A stretch of DNA of 64,000 nucleotides from Sphingomonas montana (GCF_001956315.1 NZ_KV887140.1:60040-124039), one strand, 5' to 3'. Positions 43,710 through 51,656 are shown, numbered from the stretch's first letter. Program-made: numbers and translations. The notes: a model not told the origin generated them from the sequence alone.

Positions 43710-44591
43710 ATGATCGATCGCTACCTGCTGCGCTATTTCCTGGCCGTCCTCGATCAGGGCAATTTCACGCGCGCCGCGCTGCATGTCCGCGTGTCGCAAC
43801 CCACGCTGTCGGTCGGCATCGCCAAGCTGGAATCGCTGCTCGGCTGCCCGCTGTTCCACCGGACCAACCGGCGGGTCGAACTGACCGCCGCCGGCACGCG
43901 CTTCGCGGGCCATGCCCGGCGGATCGAGGCGGAATTCGCCGCCGCCGAACGGTCGGTGCGCGACACCGCCGCCGTCCGCCACGTCCGGCTGGGCATCGTG
44001 CCCACGCTGCCGTCGCGCTGGATCGAACGGGCGCTCCGTGCGGCACGCGCCGCGGGCACACCCGACCGGCTGGAGATCGTCGAGGGCCGCGCGCGCGATC
44101 TGCGGCCGCGGCTCGAACGCGGCGCGCTGGACGCCCTGCTCTGCCGTCTGGACGACGATGCCGACCCGCTGTTCACCGAATCCTACGCCGTGGCGATGGC
44201 CGCCGATCACCCGCTCGCCGACCGCACCATGGTCGATGCGCAGGATATCGCCGCCGAACCGATGATCGTGCGCCGCCAGTGCGAGGCATTGGCCGACGTC
44301 AGCCGTTTCTTCACGCTGCGCGGCGTCCGCCCGTTCATGGCCGCCCGCACCACCAGCGACGACCGTGCGGTCGCCTATATCCGTGCTGGACTGGGCGTCA
44401 CCGTCATGCCGCGCTGCTTCGCCGATCCGGGTATTGCGATGCCCGCACTCGCCGGGTTCGATCTTTGCCGCAGGATGGGATTCATGGTCGCCCCCGCCGC
44501 CGCGTCGCGACTGGCGGACAGCGAGGGCTTCCGGCTGTTCGGCACCGCGATCCGCTCGGCCCATGCCGAGACGGATCACGGGCTGGCCTGA
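43710..44591 (+). CDS. LysR family transcriptional regulator
   Basis: 293 aa. The helix-turn-helix occupies residues 2-60 (LLRYFLAVLDQGNFTRAALH, VSQPTLSVGIAKLESLLG, PLFHRTNRRVELT), followed by an effector domain. It is divergent from liuA and is therefore a candidate controller of the isovalerate operon, although leucine operons are more often controlled by MerR (LiuR) or TetR (LiuQ) proteins. It could equally control the SDR gene downstream, 75 bp away on the same strand. Confidence 0.9.
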   Translation: MIDRYLLRYFLAVLDQGNFTRAALHVRVSQPTLSVGIAKLESLLGCPLFHRTNRRVELTAAGTRFAGHARRIEAEFAAAERSVRDTAAVRHVRLGIVPTLPSRWIERALRAARAAGTPDRLEIVEGRARDLRPRLERGALDALLCRLDDDADPLFTESYAVAMAADHPLADRTMVDAQDIAAEPMIVRRQCEALADVSRFFTLRGVRPFMAARTTSDDRAVAYIRAGLGVTVMPRCFADPGIAMPALAGFDLCRRMGFMVAPAAASRLADSEGFRLFGTAIRSAHAETDHGLA

Positions 44592-44666
44592 CCCGATCGC
44601 GACAGGAGGCAGCCGATTGACGATCCGGTGCGTTGCCTGCCCGAACGACCATGATCGGACTGACCC

Positions 44667-45467
44667 ATGCATATCGACCTGACCGGCAAGACCGCGATCG
44701 TAACCGGTTCGACGGAGGGGATCGGCTATGCCATCGCCGCCGGTCTGCGCGACGCGGGGGCCGGCGTCGTCATCAACGGCCGCACCCTTCAGAAGGTGGA
44801 GGCCGCCGTCGCGCGGCTGAAGGGCGAACCGGGTGGCCCGGGCGGCGACGTGCGCGGGGTGGCGGCCGATCTGGCGACCAGCGACGGGCACGACCGGCTG
44901 GTCAAGGCGATCCCGGCGGCCGACATCGTGGTCAGCAACCTCGGCATCTTCCAACCCGCCGACTTTTTCGATACCGACGACGCGACATGGGACCGGCACT
45001 GGCAGGTCAATGTCATGGCCGGCGTCCGGCTGGCACGCGCCTATCTGCCGGGCATGGAATCCAAGGGCTGGGGACGCTTCATCATGCTGGCGTCCGAATC
45101 GGCGTTCAACATCCCCGTCGAAATGATCCACTACGGTGTCAGCAAGACCGCTGACGTGGCGCTGGCCCGCGGCCTGGCGAAGCGGATGGCGGGCACCGGC
45201 GTCACGGTGAACGCCGTCCTGCCCGGCCCGACGCTGTCCGAAGGGGTGGAGGCGATGCTCGAGGAAGAACGCGCGCGGACTGGCTTGCCGATCGCCGACG
45301 TCGCCGCCGAGTTCGTCAACAACCACCGGCCGAGTTCGATCATCCGCCGCGCCGCCACGGTCGATGAGGTCGCCAACATGATCGTCTACGTCGCGTCGAA
45401 CCAGGCATCCGCGACCACCGGTGCCGCCCTCCGCGTGGACGGCGGGGTGATCGACACGCTGATGTAG
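44667..45467 (+). CDS. Short-chain dehydrogenase/reductase
   Basis: 266 aa classical SDR. Cofactor loop TGSTEGIGYAIA, a variant NNAG region reading SNLGIF, catalytic Ser in LASESAFN, and YGVSK (Tyr, Lys). The C-terminal LRVDGGVIDTLM is typical of FabG-like enzymes. TGS-x3-GIG with Asn/Gly-Arg after strand 2 (INGRT) favours NADP(H). Close relatives are annotated as oxidoreductases of unknown substrate. It follows the LysR gene and may be its target. Confidence 0.88.
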   Translation: MHIDLTGKTAIVTGSTEGIGYAIAAGLRDAGAGVVINGRTLQKVEAAVARLKGEPGGPGGDVRGVAADLATSDGHDRLVKAIPAADIVVSNLGIFQPADFFDTDDATWDRHWQVNVMAGVRLARAYLPGMESKGWGRFIMLASESAFNIPVEMIHYGVSKTADVALARGLAKRMAGTGVTVNAVLPGPTLSEGVEAMLEEERARTGLPIADVAAEFVNNHRPSSIIRRAATVDEVANMIVYVASNQASATTGAALRVDGGVIDTLM

Positions 45468-45479
45468 GGCTCGGACCAG

Positions 45480-45554
45480 CATGCCCCGGGGCTGGTTGGC
45501 AGCACATGTTCGGTTCGGTTCGAACGAACCGCGTATGACCTGAGCCGGGGCATG
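45480..45554. repeat. Long hairpin with nested palindrome after the SDR gene
   Basis: Outer arms CATGCCCCGG (45480-45489) and CCGGGGCATG (45545-45554) are perfect inverted repeats. Nested inside is the near-palindrome GGTTCG-G-TTCGAACGAACC (45512-45530). It starts 12 bp after the SDR stop and may terminate that transcript or serve as a protein-binding site. Confidence 0.7.
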
Positions 45555-45590
45555 ATCGGTGAGGGTCGGTTTCGACCATTTCCGCCCTTG

Positions 45591-45693
45591 CCGTCGTCAT
45601 CCCGGACTTGATCCGGGATCCATTATCACTCCCGCGAGGCCAGCCACAGCCGGAGTGATAATGCTTCCTGACCTTCGTCAGGACGACGACGGA
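45591..45693. repeat. Palindromic element, family A, copy 6
   Basis: Left part CCGTCGTCATCCCGGACTTG then ATCCGGGATCCATTATCACT; right part AGCCACAGCCGGAGTGATAA then TGCTTCCTGACCTTCGTCAG. It is nearly identical to copy 1 at 6411-6513, including the centre GGCCAGCCACAGCCGGAG, so these two copies are close relatives within the family. Confidence 0.85.
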
Positions 45694-45822
45694 TGACGCG
45701 AAAGCAGCGTCTGTGAAACTTGATTACGACAGATCTGATTCACTGGATCGGACGGTGAGGAGTTGACAATGCCTCGCATTAGCGGCCTTAGAGCATAAGC
45801 CGCTCCGCCCGAGGTATCCGTC

Positions 45823-46464
45823 ATCCAGCCTGCCCCCGCCCGTCCGCTCAAGGCCAAGCGCAAGTGGCGCGGCTGGTGGCTGAAACAGCTGCACAGCTGG
45901 CACTGGGTCAGTGCGGCCGTGTCACTGGTCGCGATGCTACTGTTTTCGATCACGGGCATCACGCTGAACCATGCGGGGTCGATCGCCGCAAAGCCCGTTG
46001 TGATGACCAGCACAGGCGTCCTGCCCGCACCGCTGCGCGCCGCGCTGCCCGCCGCCCCTGCTGCCGACGCGCCCCTGCCGCCACCGGTCGCGGCCGCGGT
46101 CGATCACGCGGTCGGGCTCAATCCCGCCGGTCGCCCGGCCGAATGGTCGGAGGGCGACGTCTATGTCGCGATGCCGCGGCCGGGCGGCGACGCGTGGGTC
46201 AGCATCGATCGCGCCAGCGGCCGGATCAGCGCGGAAACCACCGATCGCGGCTGGATCTCCTACCTGAACGACCTGCACAAGGGCCGCAACGCCGGCGCCA
46301 CATGGTTCTGGTTCATCGATATCTTCGCCGCCGCCTGCATCCTGTTCACGCTGACCGGCCTGCTGCTGCTGCAACTCCATGCGCGGCACCGTCGGCTGAC
46401 CTGGCCGATCGTCGCGGCCGGGCTTGCCGTCCCGGTCGTCATTGCCATCCTGTTCGTCCATTGA
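45823..46464 (+). CDS. PepSY-associated membrane-helix protein (PepSY_TM-like), start codon uncertain
   Basis: Up to 213 aa. The family-like N-terminus WLKQLHSWHWVSAAVSLVAM and two or three membrane helices (about 33-52, 165-190, 193-213) flank a periplasmic PepSY-like domain with VYVAMPRPGGDAWVSIDRAS and ISYLNDLHKGRNAG. The membrane His residues (HSWHW, LHKG) suggest electron transfer or haem binding, as in PepSY ferric reductases. No ATG, GTG or TTG exists between the in-frame stop at 45796 and the GTG at 45919, which would cut off the conserved N-terminus. An ATC at 45823 with GAGG 8 bases upstream is the best-placed start. It is the first gene of a four-gene operon. Confidence 0.78.
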   Translation: MQPAPARPLKAKRKWRGWWLKQLHSWHWVSAAVSLVAMLLFSITGITLNHAGSIAAKPVVMTSTGVLPAPLRAALPAAPAADAPLPPPVAAAVDHAVGLNPAGRPAEWSEGDVYVAMPRPGGDAWVSIDRASGRISAETTDRGWISYLNDLHKGRNAGATWFWFIDIFAAACILFTLTGLLLLQLHARHRRLTWPIVAAGLAVPVVIAILFVH

Positions 46465-46475
46465 GGGGTCCCGTC

Positions 46476-46955
46476 ATGCGTCCATCGTCATTCCTGCTCG
46501 TCGCCGGGGTCGTTGCGGCCCCCGCCACCGCGGGCACGATCAGCGTCACCATCCCGCGGCTCCCCGTCGCCGAATATCACAAGCCCTACATGGCGATCTG
46601 GCTGGAACCCGCCGGCGGGGGTGCCGCCCGCACGCTGGCCGTGTGGTACGATGTCAGGAAGGGCGGCAACGAGCCCGGCACCAAATGGCTGTCCGACCTG
46701 CGCGCCTGGTGGCGCAAGGGCGGCCGCAGCCTGGCGCTGCCCGCCAACGGCGTCAGTGGTGCCACCCGCGCGCCCGGCCGCTACATCCTTACGCTGCCGA
46801 CCGACCTGAAACCGGGCGCCTATGTCCTGAACGTGGAGGCCGCGCGCGAAACCGGCGGGCGTGAACTCGTGACCGTGCCGGTGACGGTGCCGAACGGCGC
46901 CGCGCAGGCCACCGGCAAGACCGAACTCGGCGCCGTCACCCTTTCCGCCCGCTGA
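46476..46955 (+). CDS. DUF2271 family periplasmic protein with candidate FMN-attachment motif
   Basis: 159 aa with a signal peptide (cleavage near residue 19, ATAG). DUF2271 blocks: KPYMAIWLEPAGG, TLAVWYDVRKGGNEPGTKWL, SDLRAWWRKGG. The segment NGVSGATRAPG contains SGAT with Thr97; SGA(T/S) is the core of the motif in which ApbE enzymes attach FMN to threonine, and an ApbE gene lies two genes downstream. It is therefore a plausible flavin-carrying periplasmic redox protein; this is inference from motif plus context. It starts 11 bp after the PepSY gene and is followed by DUF4198 after 15 bp. Confidence 0.85.
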   Translation: MRPSSFLLVAGVVAAPATAGTISVTIPRLPVAEYHKPYMAIWLEPAGGGAARTLAVWYDVRKGGNEPGTKWLSDLRAWWRKGGRSLALPANGVSGATRAPGRYILTLPTDLKPGAYVLNVEAARETGGRELVTVPVTVPNGAAQATGKTELGAVTLSAR

Positions 46956-46970
46956 TCTGGAGCGACCCTG

Positions 46971-47807
46971 ATGCATAGCCTCGCCCGCCGCCTGCTCGCC
47001 GCCGCAGCCCTGCTGTCGCTCCCCGCCACGCTGTCCGCGCACCGGATGTGGCTGCTCCCGTCCGGCACGGTCTTTTCCGGCACCGACAGCTGGGTGACGG
47101 TCGATGCGGCCGTGTCGAACGACCTGTTCTTCTTCGATCATCAGCCCGGCCGGCTGGAAAACATGAAGGTGTGGCAGCCCGACGGCACCGCCGGCCAGCT
47201 TCAGAACGGCGCGACCGGGCGCTATCGGTCGGTCTTCGACGTCAGGCTCGACAAGCCCGGCACCTGGAAGATCGGGTCGCAGAACGCCGCCGTGATGGGC
47301 AGTTTCAAGGTCGGCGGCGTCGAAAAGCGCATCGGCCGGCGCGGTCCGCCGCTACCCGGCGCGCCCGCCCCGCTGACCGTCGCGGACATTCCCGCCAACG
47401 CCACCGACGTGAAGCTGACCGAGGTGGCCGGCCGAAACGAGATCTTCGTCACCGCCGGCGCGCCTACGACAACGGTATTTGCCACGACGGGCAAGGGGCT
47501 GGAATTTGCCCCCGTCACCCATCCCGACGAACTGGTCGCCGGCCAGGCCGCGCGGTTCCGTTTCCTGGTGGACGGCAGGCCCGCCGCCGGGCTGAAGATC
47601 AGCGTGATCCCCGGCGGCAAGCGGTATCGCGATGCCGAAGGCGGCATGGAACTGACCACCGGCGCGGACGGCGTCGTGGCGGTGACCTGGCCGACCGCGG
47701 GCATGTACTGGTTGAATGCGAACCTGACCGATGCGAAGACCACGACGCCCCGCGCCACCGAACGCCGGCTGTCCTACACCACCACGCTCGAAGTGCTGAC
47801 GCCCTGA
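46971..47807 (+). CDS. DUF4198 family periplasmic protein
   Basis: 278 aa. Signal peptide about 1-23 (ALLSLPATLSA), then the DUF4198 opening AHRMWLLPSGTVFSG, in which an N-terminal histidine follows the cleavage site, and Ig-like beta domains. DUF4198 proteins are predicted periplasmic metal-related or nickel/cobalt-uptake-like proteins; mature His1 could bind a metal. It is third in the PepSY/DUF2271/DUF4198/ApbE operon, ending 9 bp before the ApbE ATG. Confidence 0.86.
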   Translation: MHSLARRLLAAAALLSLPATLSAHRMWLLPSGTVFSGTDSWVTVDAAVSNDLFFFDHQPGRLENMKVWQPDGTAGQLQNGATGRYRSVFDVRLDKPGTWKIGSQNAAVMGSFKVGGVEKRIGRRGPPLPGAPAPLTVADIPANATDVKLTEVAGRNEIFVTAGAPTTTVFATTGKGLEFAPVTHPDELVAGQAARFRFLVDGRPAAGLKISVIPGGKRYRDAEGGMELTTGADGVVAVTWPTAGMYWLNANLTDAKTTTPRATERRLSYTTTLEVLTP

Positions 47808-47816
47808 TCCGCCCAC

Positions 47817-48803
47817 ATGCGGATTGCGCTGCCCCTGCTGATCGTGCCGGACGCGTTCGACCGGCGCGACTCCGCCATTCCCGTCGTGACGCTGACCGGC
47901 GCGACGATGGGCACCGGCTGGCGCATACTGTTCGCCTGTCCTCGCACGACCGACCCCGCCGCTGTCGAGGAAAAGATCGTCGCAAGGCTGGCCGGGCTGG
48001 TTGCCGAGATGAGCCATTGGGACCCGTCCTCGCTGCTCTGCCGCTTCAACGCCGCCCCCGCCGGCCGCTGGCTCGCATTGCCGCCCGACTTCGCCGGCGT
48101 GATGGCGACCGGTCTGACGATCGCGGCGGCAAGCGGCGGCGCGTTCGATCCCGCCATGGGCCGGCTGGTTGACCTGTGGGGATACGGACCGCCCGGCCCC
48201 ACCCCGCCGCCGACCCCGGACCTGATCGCCGCGGCCCTTGCCGTGTCCACCTGGAAACATCTGCAATTCGACCCTGGCAGCCGGCGATTGCGCCAACCCG
48301 GCGGGCTTGCGCTCGACCTGTCGGGCATCGCCAAGGGCCATGCCGCCGATGCGGTCGCCGATCTGCTGGCCGGGCTGGGCTTGCGCGATTGCCTGATCGA
48401 GGTCGGCGGCGAGCTGGTCGGCCGCGGCATCCGCCCGGACGGTGAACCCTGGTGGGTGGATCTGGAGATACCGCCCGGCACGGCCGCCGCCCCGTTGCGC
48501 GTCGCCCTGCACGGCCTCGCGGTGGCGACATCGGGCGATTATGTCCGCGGTCCCCACACGCTCGACCCGCGCACCGGTCGCCCGGTCGCCAACGCGGTCG
48601 TCTCGGTCAGCGTCCTCCACCCCCGCGCCGCCGCGGCAGACGCCTTCGCCACTGCGCTGACCGTGCTGGGTGCGGAGGCGGGAATTGCCTTCGCGCGCGA
48701 GCAGGGTCTGGCCGCACGGATCGTTACGTTCAATGAGGGCGGGACGACCGAGTATCTGAGCCCGGCGCTGGCGGCCATGCTGGACGACGGCGTCGGCATC
48801 TAA
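47817..48803 (+). CDS. apbE: FAD:protein FMN transferase (ApbE)
   Basis: 328 aa. ApbE motifs are intact: LTGATMGTGWRI at the N-terminus, LDLSGIAKGHAAD, LIEVGGELVGRG, ATSGDYVR, HTLDPRTGRPV and the metal site DAFATALTVLG. It transfers FMN from FAD to a threonine of exported proteins. Unlike many ApbE proteins it has no clear lipobox; the N-terminus is only weakly hydrophobic (MRIALPLLIVPDA), so localisation is uncertain. The likely client is the DUF2271 protein of the same operon. Confidence 0.93.
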   Translation: MRIALPLLIVPDAFDRRDSAIPVVTLTGATMGTGWRILFACPRTTDPAAVEEKIVARLAGLVAEMSHWDPSSLLCRFNAAPAGRWLALPPDFAGVMATGLTIAAASGGAFDPAMGRLVDLWGYGPPGPTPPPTPDLIAAALAVSTWKHLQFDPGSRRLRQPGGLALDLSGIAKGHAADAVADLLAGLGLRDCLIEVGGELVGRGIRPDGEPWWVDLEIPPGTAAAPLRVALHGLAVATSGDYVRGPHTLDPRTGRPVANAVVSVSVLHPRAAAADAFATALTVLGAEAGIAFAREQGLAARIVTFNEGGTTEYLSPALAAMLDDGVGI

Positions 48804-48825
48804 AGCACGATGACTTCGACAAGAA

Positions 48826-48933
48826 CCGTCCATCCCGAGCGAAGTCGAGGGACCCGTCGAGCGCAGCCGAGACGGCCAACCGCGCCCCTCGGCTACGCTC
48901 GTGGAAGTGCCCGACTACGCTCGGCATGGACGG
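48826..48933. repeat. Two-level palindromic element, family B, copy 2
   Basis: 108 bp just after apbE. Outer arms CCGTCCATCCCGAGCG and CGCTCGGCATGGACGG, inner arms GCGCAGCCGAG and CTCGGCTACGC. It is very similar to copy 1 at 2553-2663 across the left half and both inner arms. It lies between the convergent apbE and cyclophilin genes. Confidence 0.8.
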
Positions 48934-48967
48934 GAAGTAGATCGATTTGGGACCCCGGCGTCTACCC

Positions 48968-49050
48968 GTCACCCCGGACTTGATCCGGGGTCTAACGACC
49001 TTGCAACGGCACAGACGAAGCGGGATCCCGGATCAAGTCCAGGATGACAG
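48968..49050. repeat. Palindromic element related to family A, copy 7
   Basis: GTCACCCCGGACTTGATCCG then GGG on the left and CGGGATCCCGGATCAAGTCC then AGGATGACAG on the right form an inverted pair around about 40 bp. The CCGGACTTGATCCGG hairpin is shared with family A copies 1 and 6 but the inner ATTATCAC part is missing. It lies beside family B copy 2, so the 294-bp gap is filled with repeats. Confidence 0.7.
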
Positions 49051-49097
49051 CCAGGTTGGCCCCGGCGCAAGGTTGATCCGGCCAACCCCGTCCGAAC

Positions 49098-49808
49098 TCA
49101 GTTCCCGGCGGGCGGCACCGGCACCGGTTCCGCCGCAGGCACCGCGACCGGCGCGGGCGCAGCTGCAGGCTCCGCCGAAGCCACGAACGGCGCGCCCAGC
49201 GTCGCGCGGACGATCCGCGACGGGTTGGCCGGCGGCTCGCCCTTTTCGATCAGGTCGACATATTCCATGCCGGACACTACCCGCCCGATCGCGGTGTAGT
49301 TGCCGTCCAACCCCAGGTTCGGGGCCAGCATGATGAAGAACTGGCTGTTCGCGCTGTTCGGTTGCTGGCTGCGCGCCATAGACACTTCGCCGCGGACGTG
49401 CGGCATGTCGTTGAATTCCGCCTTCAGGTCCGGCAGCGGCGATCCGCCCGTGCCGTCGCCCTTGGGGTCGCCGCCCTGCGCCATGAACCCGTCGATCACC
49501 CGGTGGAACGGCAGGCCGTTGTAGAAACCCTGCTGCGCCAGCGTCTTCACGCGCGCCACGTTCACCGGCGCCTTGTCGGGCCGCAGCTGGATCACGACGC
49601 GGCCGCCGGTCGACAGGTCCAGGTTGAACGTGTTCTCCGCGGTCAGCGGCGGCGGCAGGAACGCCTCGACCGGGGTCGCCTGCGGGATCTTGGGCAACGC
49701 CTTGGGTACGGTCGCCTCCGTCTGCTCGGGCCGCGCCTGCGCCAGCGCGCCGCCCGAACAGAGCAGCCCGGCCATCGCGGCGAGAAGGAACCTGTTACGC
49801 ATCGTCAT
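49098..49808 (-). CDS. Cyclophilin-type peptidyl-prolyl cis-trans isomerase, exported
   Basis: 236 aa. Signal peptide about 1-24 (FLLAAMAGLLCSGGALA), a Pro-rich spacer, then the cyclophilin core: FHRVIDGFMAQGGDPKGDGT, SMARSQQPNSANSQFFIML and YTAIGRVVSGMEYVD. The C-terminal 30 residues are an Ala/Pro/Val low-complexity tail. It should assist folding in the periplasm. The ATGs at 49808 and 49802 are both possible starts. It is downstream of coaD on the same strand. Confidence 0.93.
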   Translation of the reverse strand: MTMRNRFLLAAMAGLLCSGGALAQARPEQTEATVPKALPKIPQATPVEAFLPPPLTAENTFNLDLSTGGRVVIQLRPDKAPVNVARVKTLAQQGFYNGLPFHRVIDGFMAQGGDPKGDGTGGSPLPDLKAEFNDMPHVRGEVSMARSQQPNSANSQFFIMLAPNLGLDGNYTAIGRVVSGMEYVDLIEKGEPPANPSRIVRATLGAPFVASAEPAAAPAPVAVPAAEPVPVPPAGN

Positions 49809-49881
49809 CCCGTATCCCGAAAATTCGGCCGTGCCCTACCGGTGCCCGGCTGTCCAAAGCCTGAATGTCAAAGCCCGAAGA

Positions 49882-50385
49882 TCAGCTGCCCTTGCGGCCG
49901 ATCGCGTCCACGCGTCCGCGGATCTCCAGGTTCACCGCCGGCGGCACGAACTTGCCGACCTCGCCACCGTATAGCGCGATCTCCTTCACCAGCCGCGACG
50001 CGATCGGTTGCAGTGCGACATCCGCCATCAGGAACACCGTTTCGACGCGATTGTTGATCTGCTGGTTCATGCCGGCCATCTGATACTCATATTCAAAATC
50101 GGCGACGGCGCGCAGGCCGCGGACGATGACGCTGGCCCCCATCTTCTCCGCGAAATCCATCAGCAGCGAGTCGAACGCCACGACCTCGATGTCGCCGCGC
50201 ACCGTCGCCACCTCGCGCCTGACGCTGGCCAGCCGTTCCTCGATCGTGAACATCGGCGATTTGGACGGGTTGGTCGTCACCCCCACCACGAACCGGTCGA
50301 CCAGCTTCGCGCCGCGGCGGATGATGTCCATATGGCCCAGCGTGATCGGGTCGAACGTGCCCGGATAGACCCCGACACGCGTCAT
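49882..50385 (-). CDS. coaD: Phosphopantetheine adenylyltransferase
   Basis: 167 aa. It has the nucleotidyl-transferase motif YPGTFDPITLGHMDI (T/HxGH), the VIVRGLRAVADFEYEYQMAG block and SRLVKEIALYGG. It catalyses the penultimate step of coenzyme A synthesis (4'-phosphopantetheine plus ATP to dephospho-CoA). The ATG at 50385 gives the family N-terminus MTRVGVYPG; the frame is open upstream but inside ispA. The order xseB, ispA, coaD, cyclophilin on this strand suggests one transcript. Confidence 0.96.
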   Translation of the reverse strand: MTRVGVYPGTFDPITLGHMDIIRRGAKLVDRFVVGVTTNPSKSPMFTIEERLASVRREVATVRGDIEVVAFDSLLMDFAEKMGASVIVRGLRAVADFEYEYQMAGMNQQINNRVETVFLMADVALQPIASRLVKEIALYGGEVGKFVPPAVNLEIRGRVDAIGRKGS

Positions 50386-50404
50386 CGCTGCATCCCCCCG
50401 GCCA

Positions 50405-51328
50405 TCACCGGTCACGGTCCAGAACGAACCGCGCGATCGCGCGCAGCAGGTCCGCCTCCGCGCCGAACAGGTGCAGGTGCCGGATCGCCTGATCGACCAG
50501 CATCGCGGCCTGCGCACGCGCCCGGGGCGCGCCCATCAGCGACACGAACGTCGCCTTGCCGGCCCCCGCATCCTTGCCCACCGCCTTGCCCACCGCGGCG
50601 GCATCGCCTTCCGCATCCAGCAGGTCGTCGACGATCTGGAACGCCAGCCCGATATCATGCGCATAGCCGCGCAGGCCGGTCCGCCCCTCCGGCCGGACGC
50701 GCCCCATGATCGCGCCTGCCTCCAGGCAGAACCCGATCAGCGCGCCGGTCTTCAGCTGCTGCAACCGGGTCACCGCGGCCAGGTCGAACGCCGCGCCCGC
50801 CGTCTCGGCCGCCAGGTCCATCATCTGCCCGCCCGCCATGCCGGCCGGACCGCTCGCCCGCGCCAGCTCGGCGATCAGTTCGACCTGCACGAACGGGTCA
50901 GGATGGGTCAGCGGATCGGCCAGCAGCTCGAACGCCAGCGCGTGCAGCGAATCACCCGCCAGCACCGCGGTCGCCTCGTCATAGGCCTTGTGGACCGTGG
51001 GCTTGCCGCGCCGCATGTCGTCGTCATCCATGCACGGCATGTCGTCGTGGATCAGGGAATAGACGTGGATGCACTCGATCGCCGCACCCACCCGGATCGC
51101 GCGTTCGCGGTCCACGTTGAACAGCGCGCAGGTGGCGGACACCAGCAACGGCCGCAAGCGCTTGCCCCCGCCGATCGCGGCATGCCGCATCGCCTGGTAC
51201 AATCGCGCCCGCCCGTCGTCCGGCACCGCCAGCAGGGTATCGAAGAAGGCGTCGATCTCCGCCGAGACCGCGGCGATCGCAGCGGGCAGGATGTCTGCCG
51301 ACCTGTCGTTGGCGGCCTCAGTCACCAT
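50405..51328 (-). CDS. ispA: Farnesyl/geranyl diphosphate synthase (polyprenyl synthetase)
   Basis: 307 aa. It has both aspartate-rich motifs: LIHDDMPCMDDDDMRRG and FQIVDDLLDAEGD, plus GGKRLRP for isopentenyl diphosphate binding. It joins isoprene units to farnesyl diphosphate for quinones, carotenoids and undecaprenyl phosphate. It overlaps xseB by 11 bp; in many bacteria the order is xseB-ispA-dxs, but here coaD follows instead of dxs. Confidence 0.95.
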   Translation of the reverse strand: MVTEAANDRSADILPAAIAAVSAEIDAFFDTLLAVPDDGRARLYQAMRHAAIGGGKRLRPLLVSATCALFNVDRERAIRVGAAIECIHVYSLIHDDMPCMDDDDMRRGKPTVHKAYDEATAVLAGDSLHALAFELLADPLTHPDPFVQVELIAELARASGPAGMAGGQMMDLAAETAGAAFDLAAVTRLQQLKTGALIGFCLEAGAIMGRVRPEGRTGLRGYAHDIGLAFQIVDDLLDAEGDAAAVGKAVGKDAGAGKATFVSLMGAPRARAQAAMLVDQAIRHLHLFGAEADLLRAIARFVLDRDR

Positions 51329-51566
51329 CGAACGGCGCCGTTCCCGTCGGTTTGCCGTCCGCGCCCGCCACGATCCGCTCGATCCTGGCCTGCGCCGATT
51401 GCAACCGCGCCTCGCACTGCTGCTTCAACGCGTCGCCCTCGCCGTACAGCCGGATCGACTCGTCCAGCGACGCCTCGCCGCCTTCCAGCCGTTGCACGAT
51501 CGCTTCCAGTCGCTTCAATGCGTCCTCGAACGAAAGGTCGCCGATGCTGTCCGTCTGTTCCGCCAT
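51318..51566 (-). CDS. xseB: Exodeoxyribonuclease VII small subunit
   Basis: 82 aa. Typical XseB: LSFEDALKRLEAIVQRLEGG then ASLDESIRLYGEGDALKQQC, an all-helical protein that pairs with XseA to degrade single-stranded DNA. The ATG at 51566 gives family length; the frame is open further upstream but that is antisense of folA. It overlaps ispA by 11 bp. Confidence 0.94.
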   Translation of the reverse strand: MAEQTDSIGDLSFEDALKRLEAIVQRLEGGEASLDESIRLYGEGDALKQQCEARLQSAQARIERIVAGADGKPTGTAPFDGD

Positions 51567-51656
51567 TCCGGTCGTATTGGCGATGGGCGGCACGCGGTCA
51601 AGCGGGCTCTCGCGCGGACTTGCGGCGGCTTTCGCGCCCGCATAGGGTCGCGGGGA

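Larger units (their letters stand above)
45468..45822. other. Gene-free region before the PepSY/ApbE operon
   Basis: 355 bp. From left to right it holds a long inverted repeat (45480-45554), a family A palindrome (45591-45693) and about 130 bp of somewhat A/T-richer sequence that should contain the operon promoter (for example TTGATTACGACAGATCTGAT near 45720). No Fur box could be recognised with confidence, and no tRNA. Confidence 0.5.
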
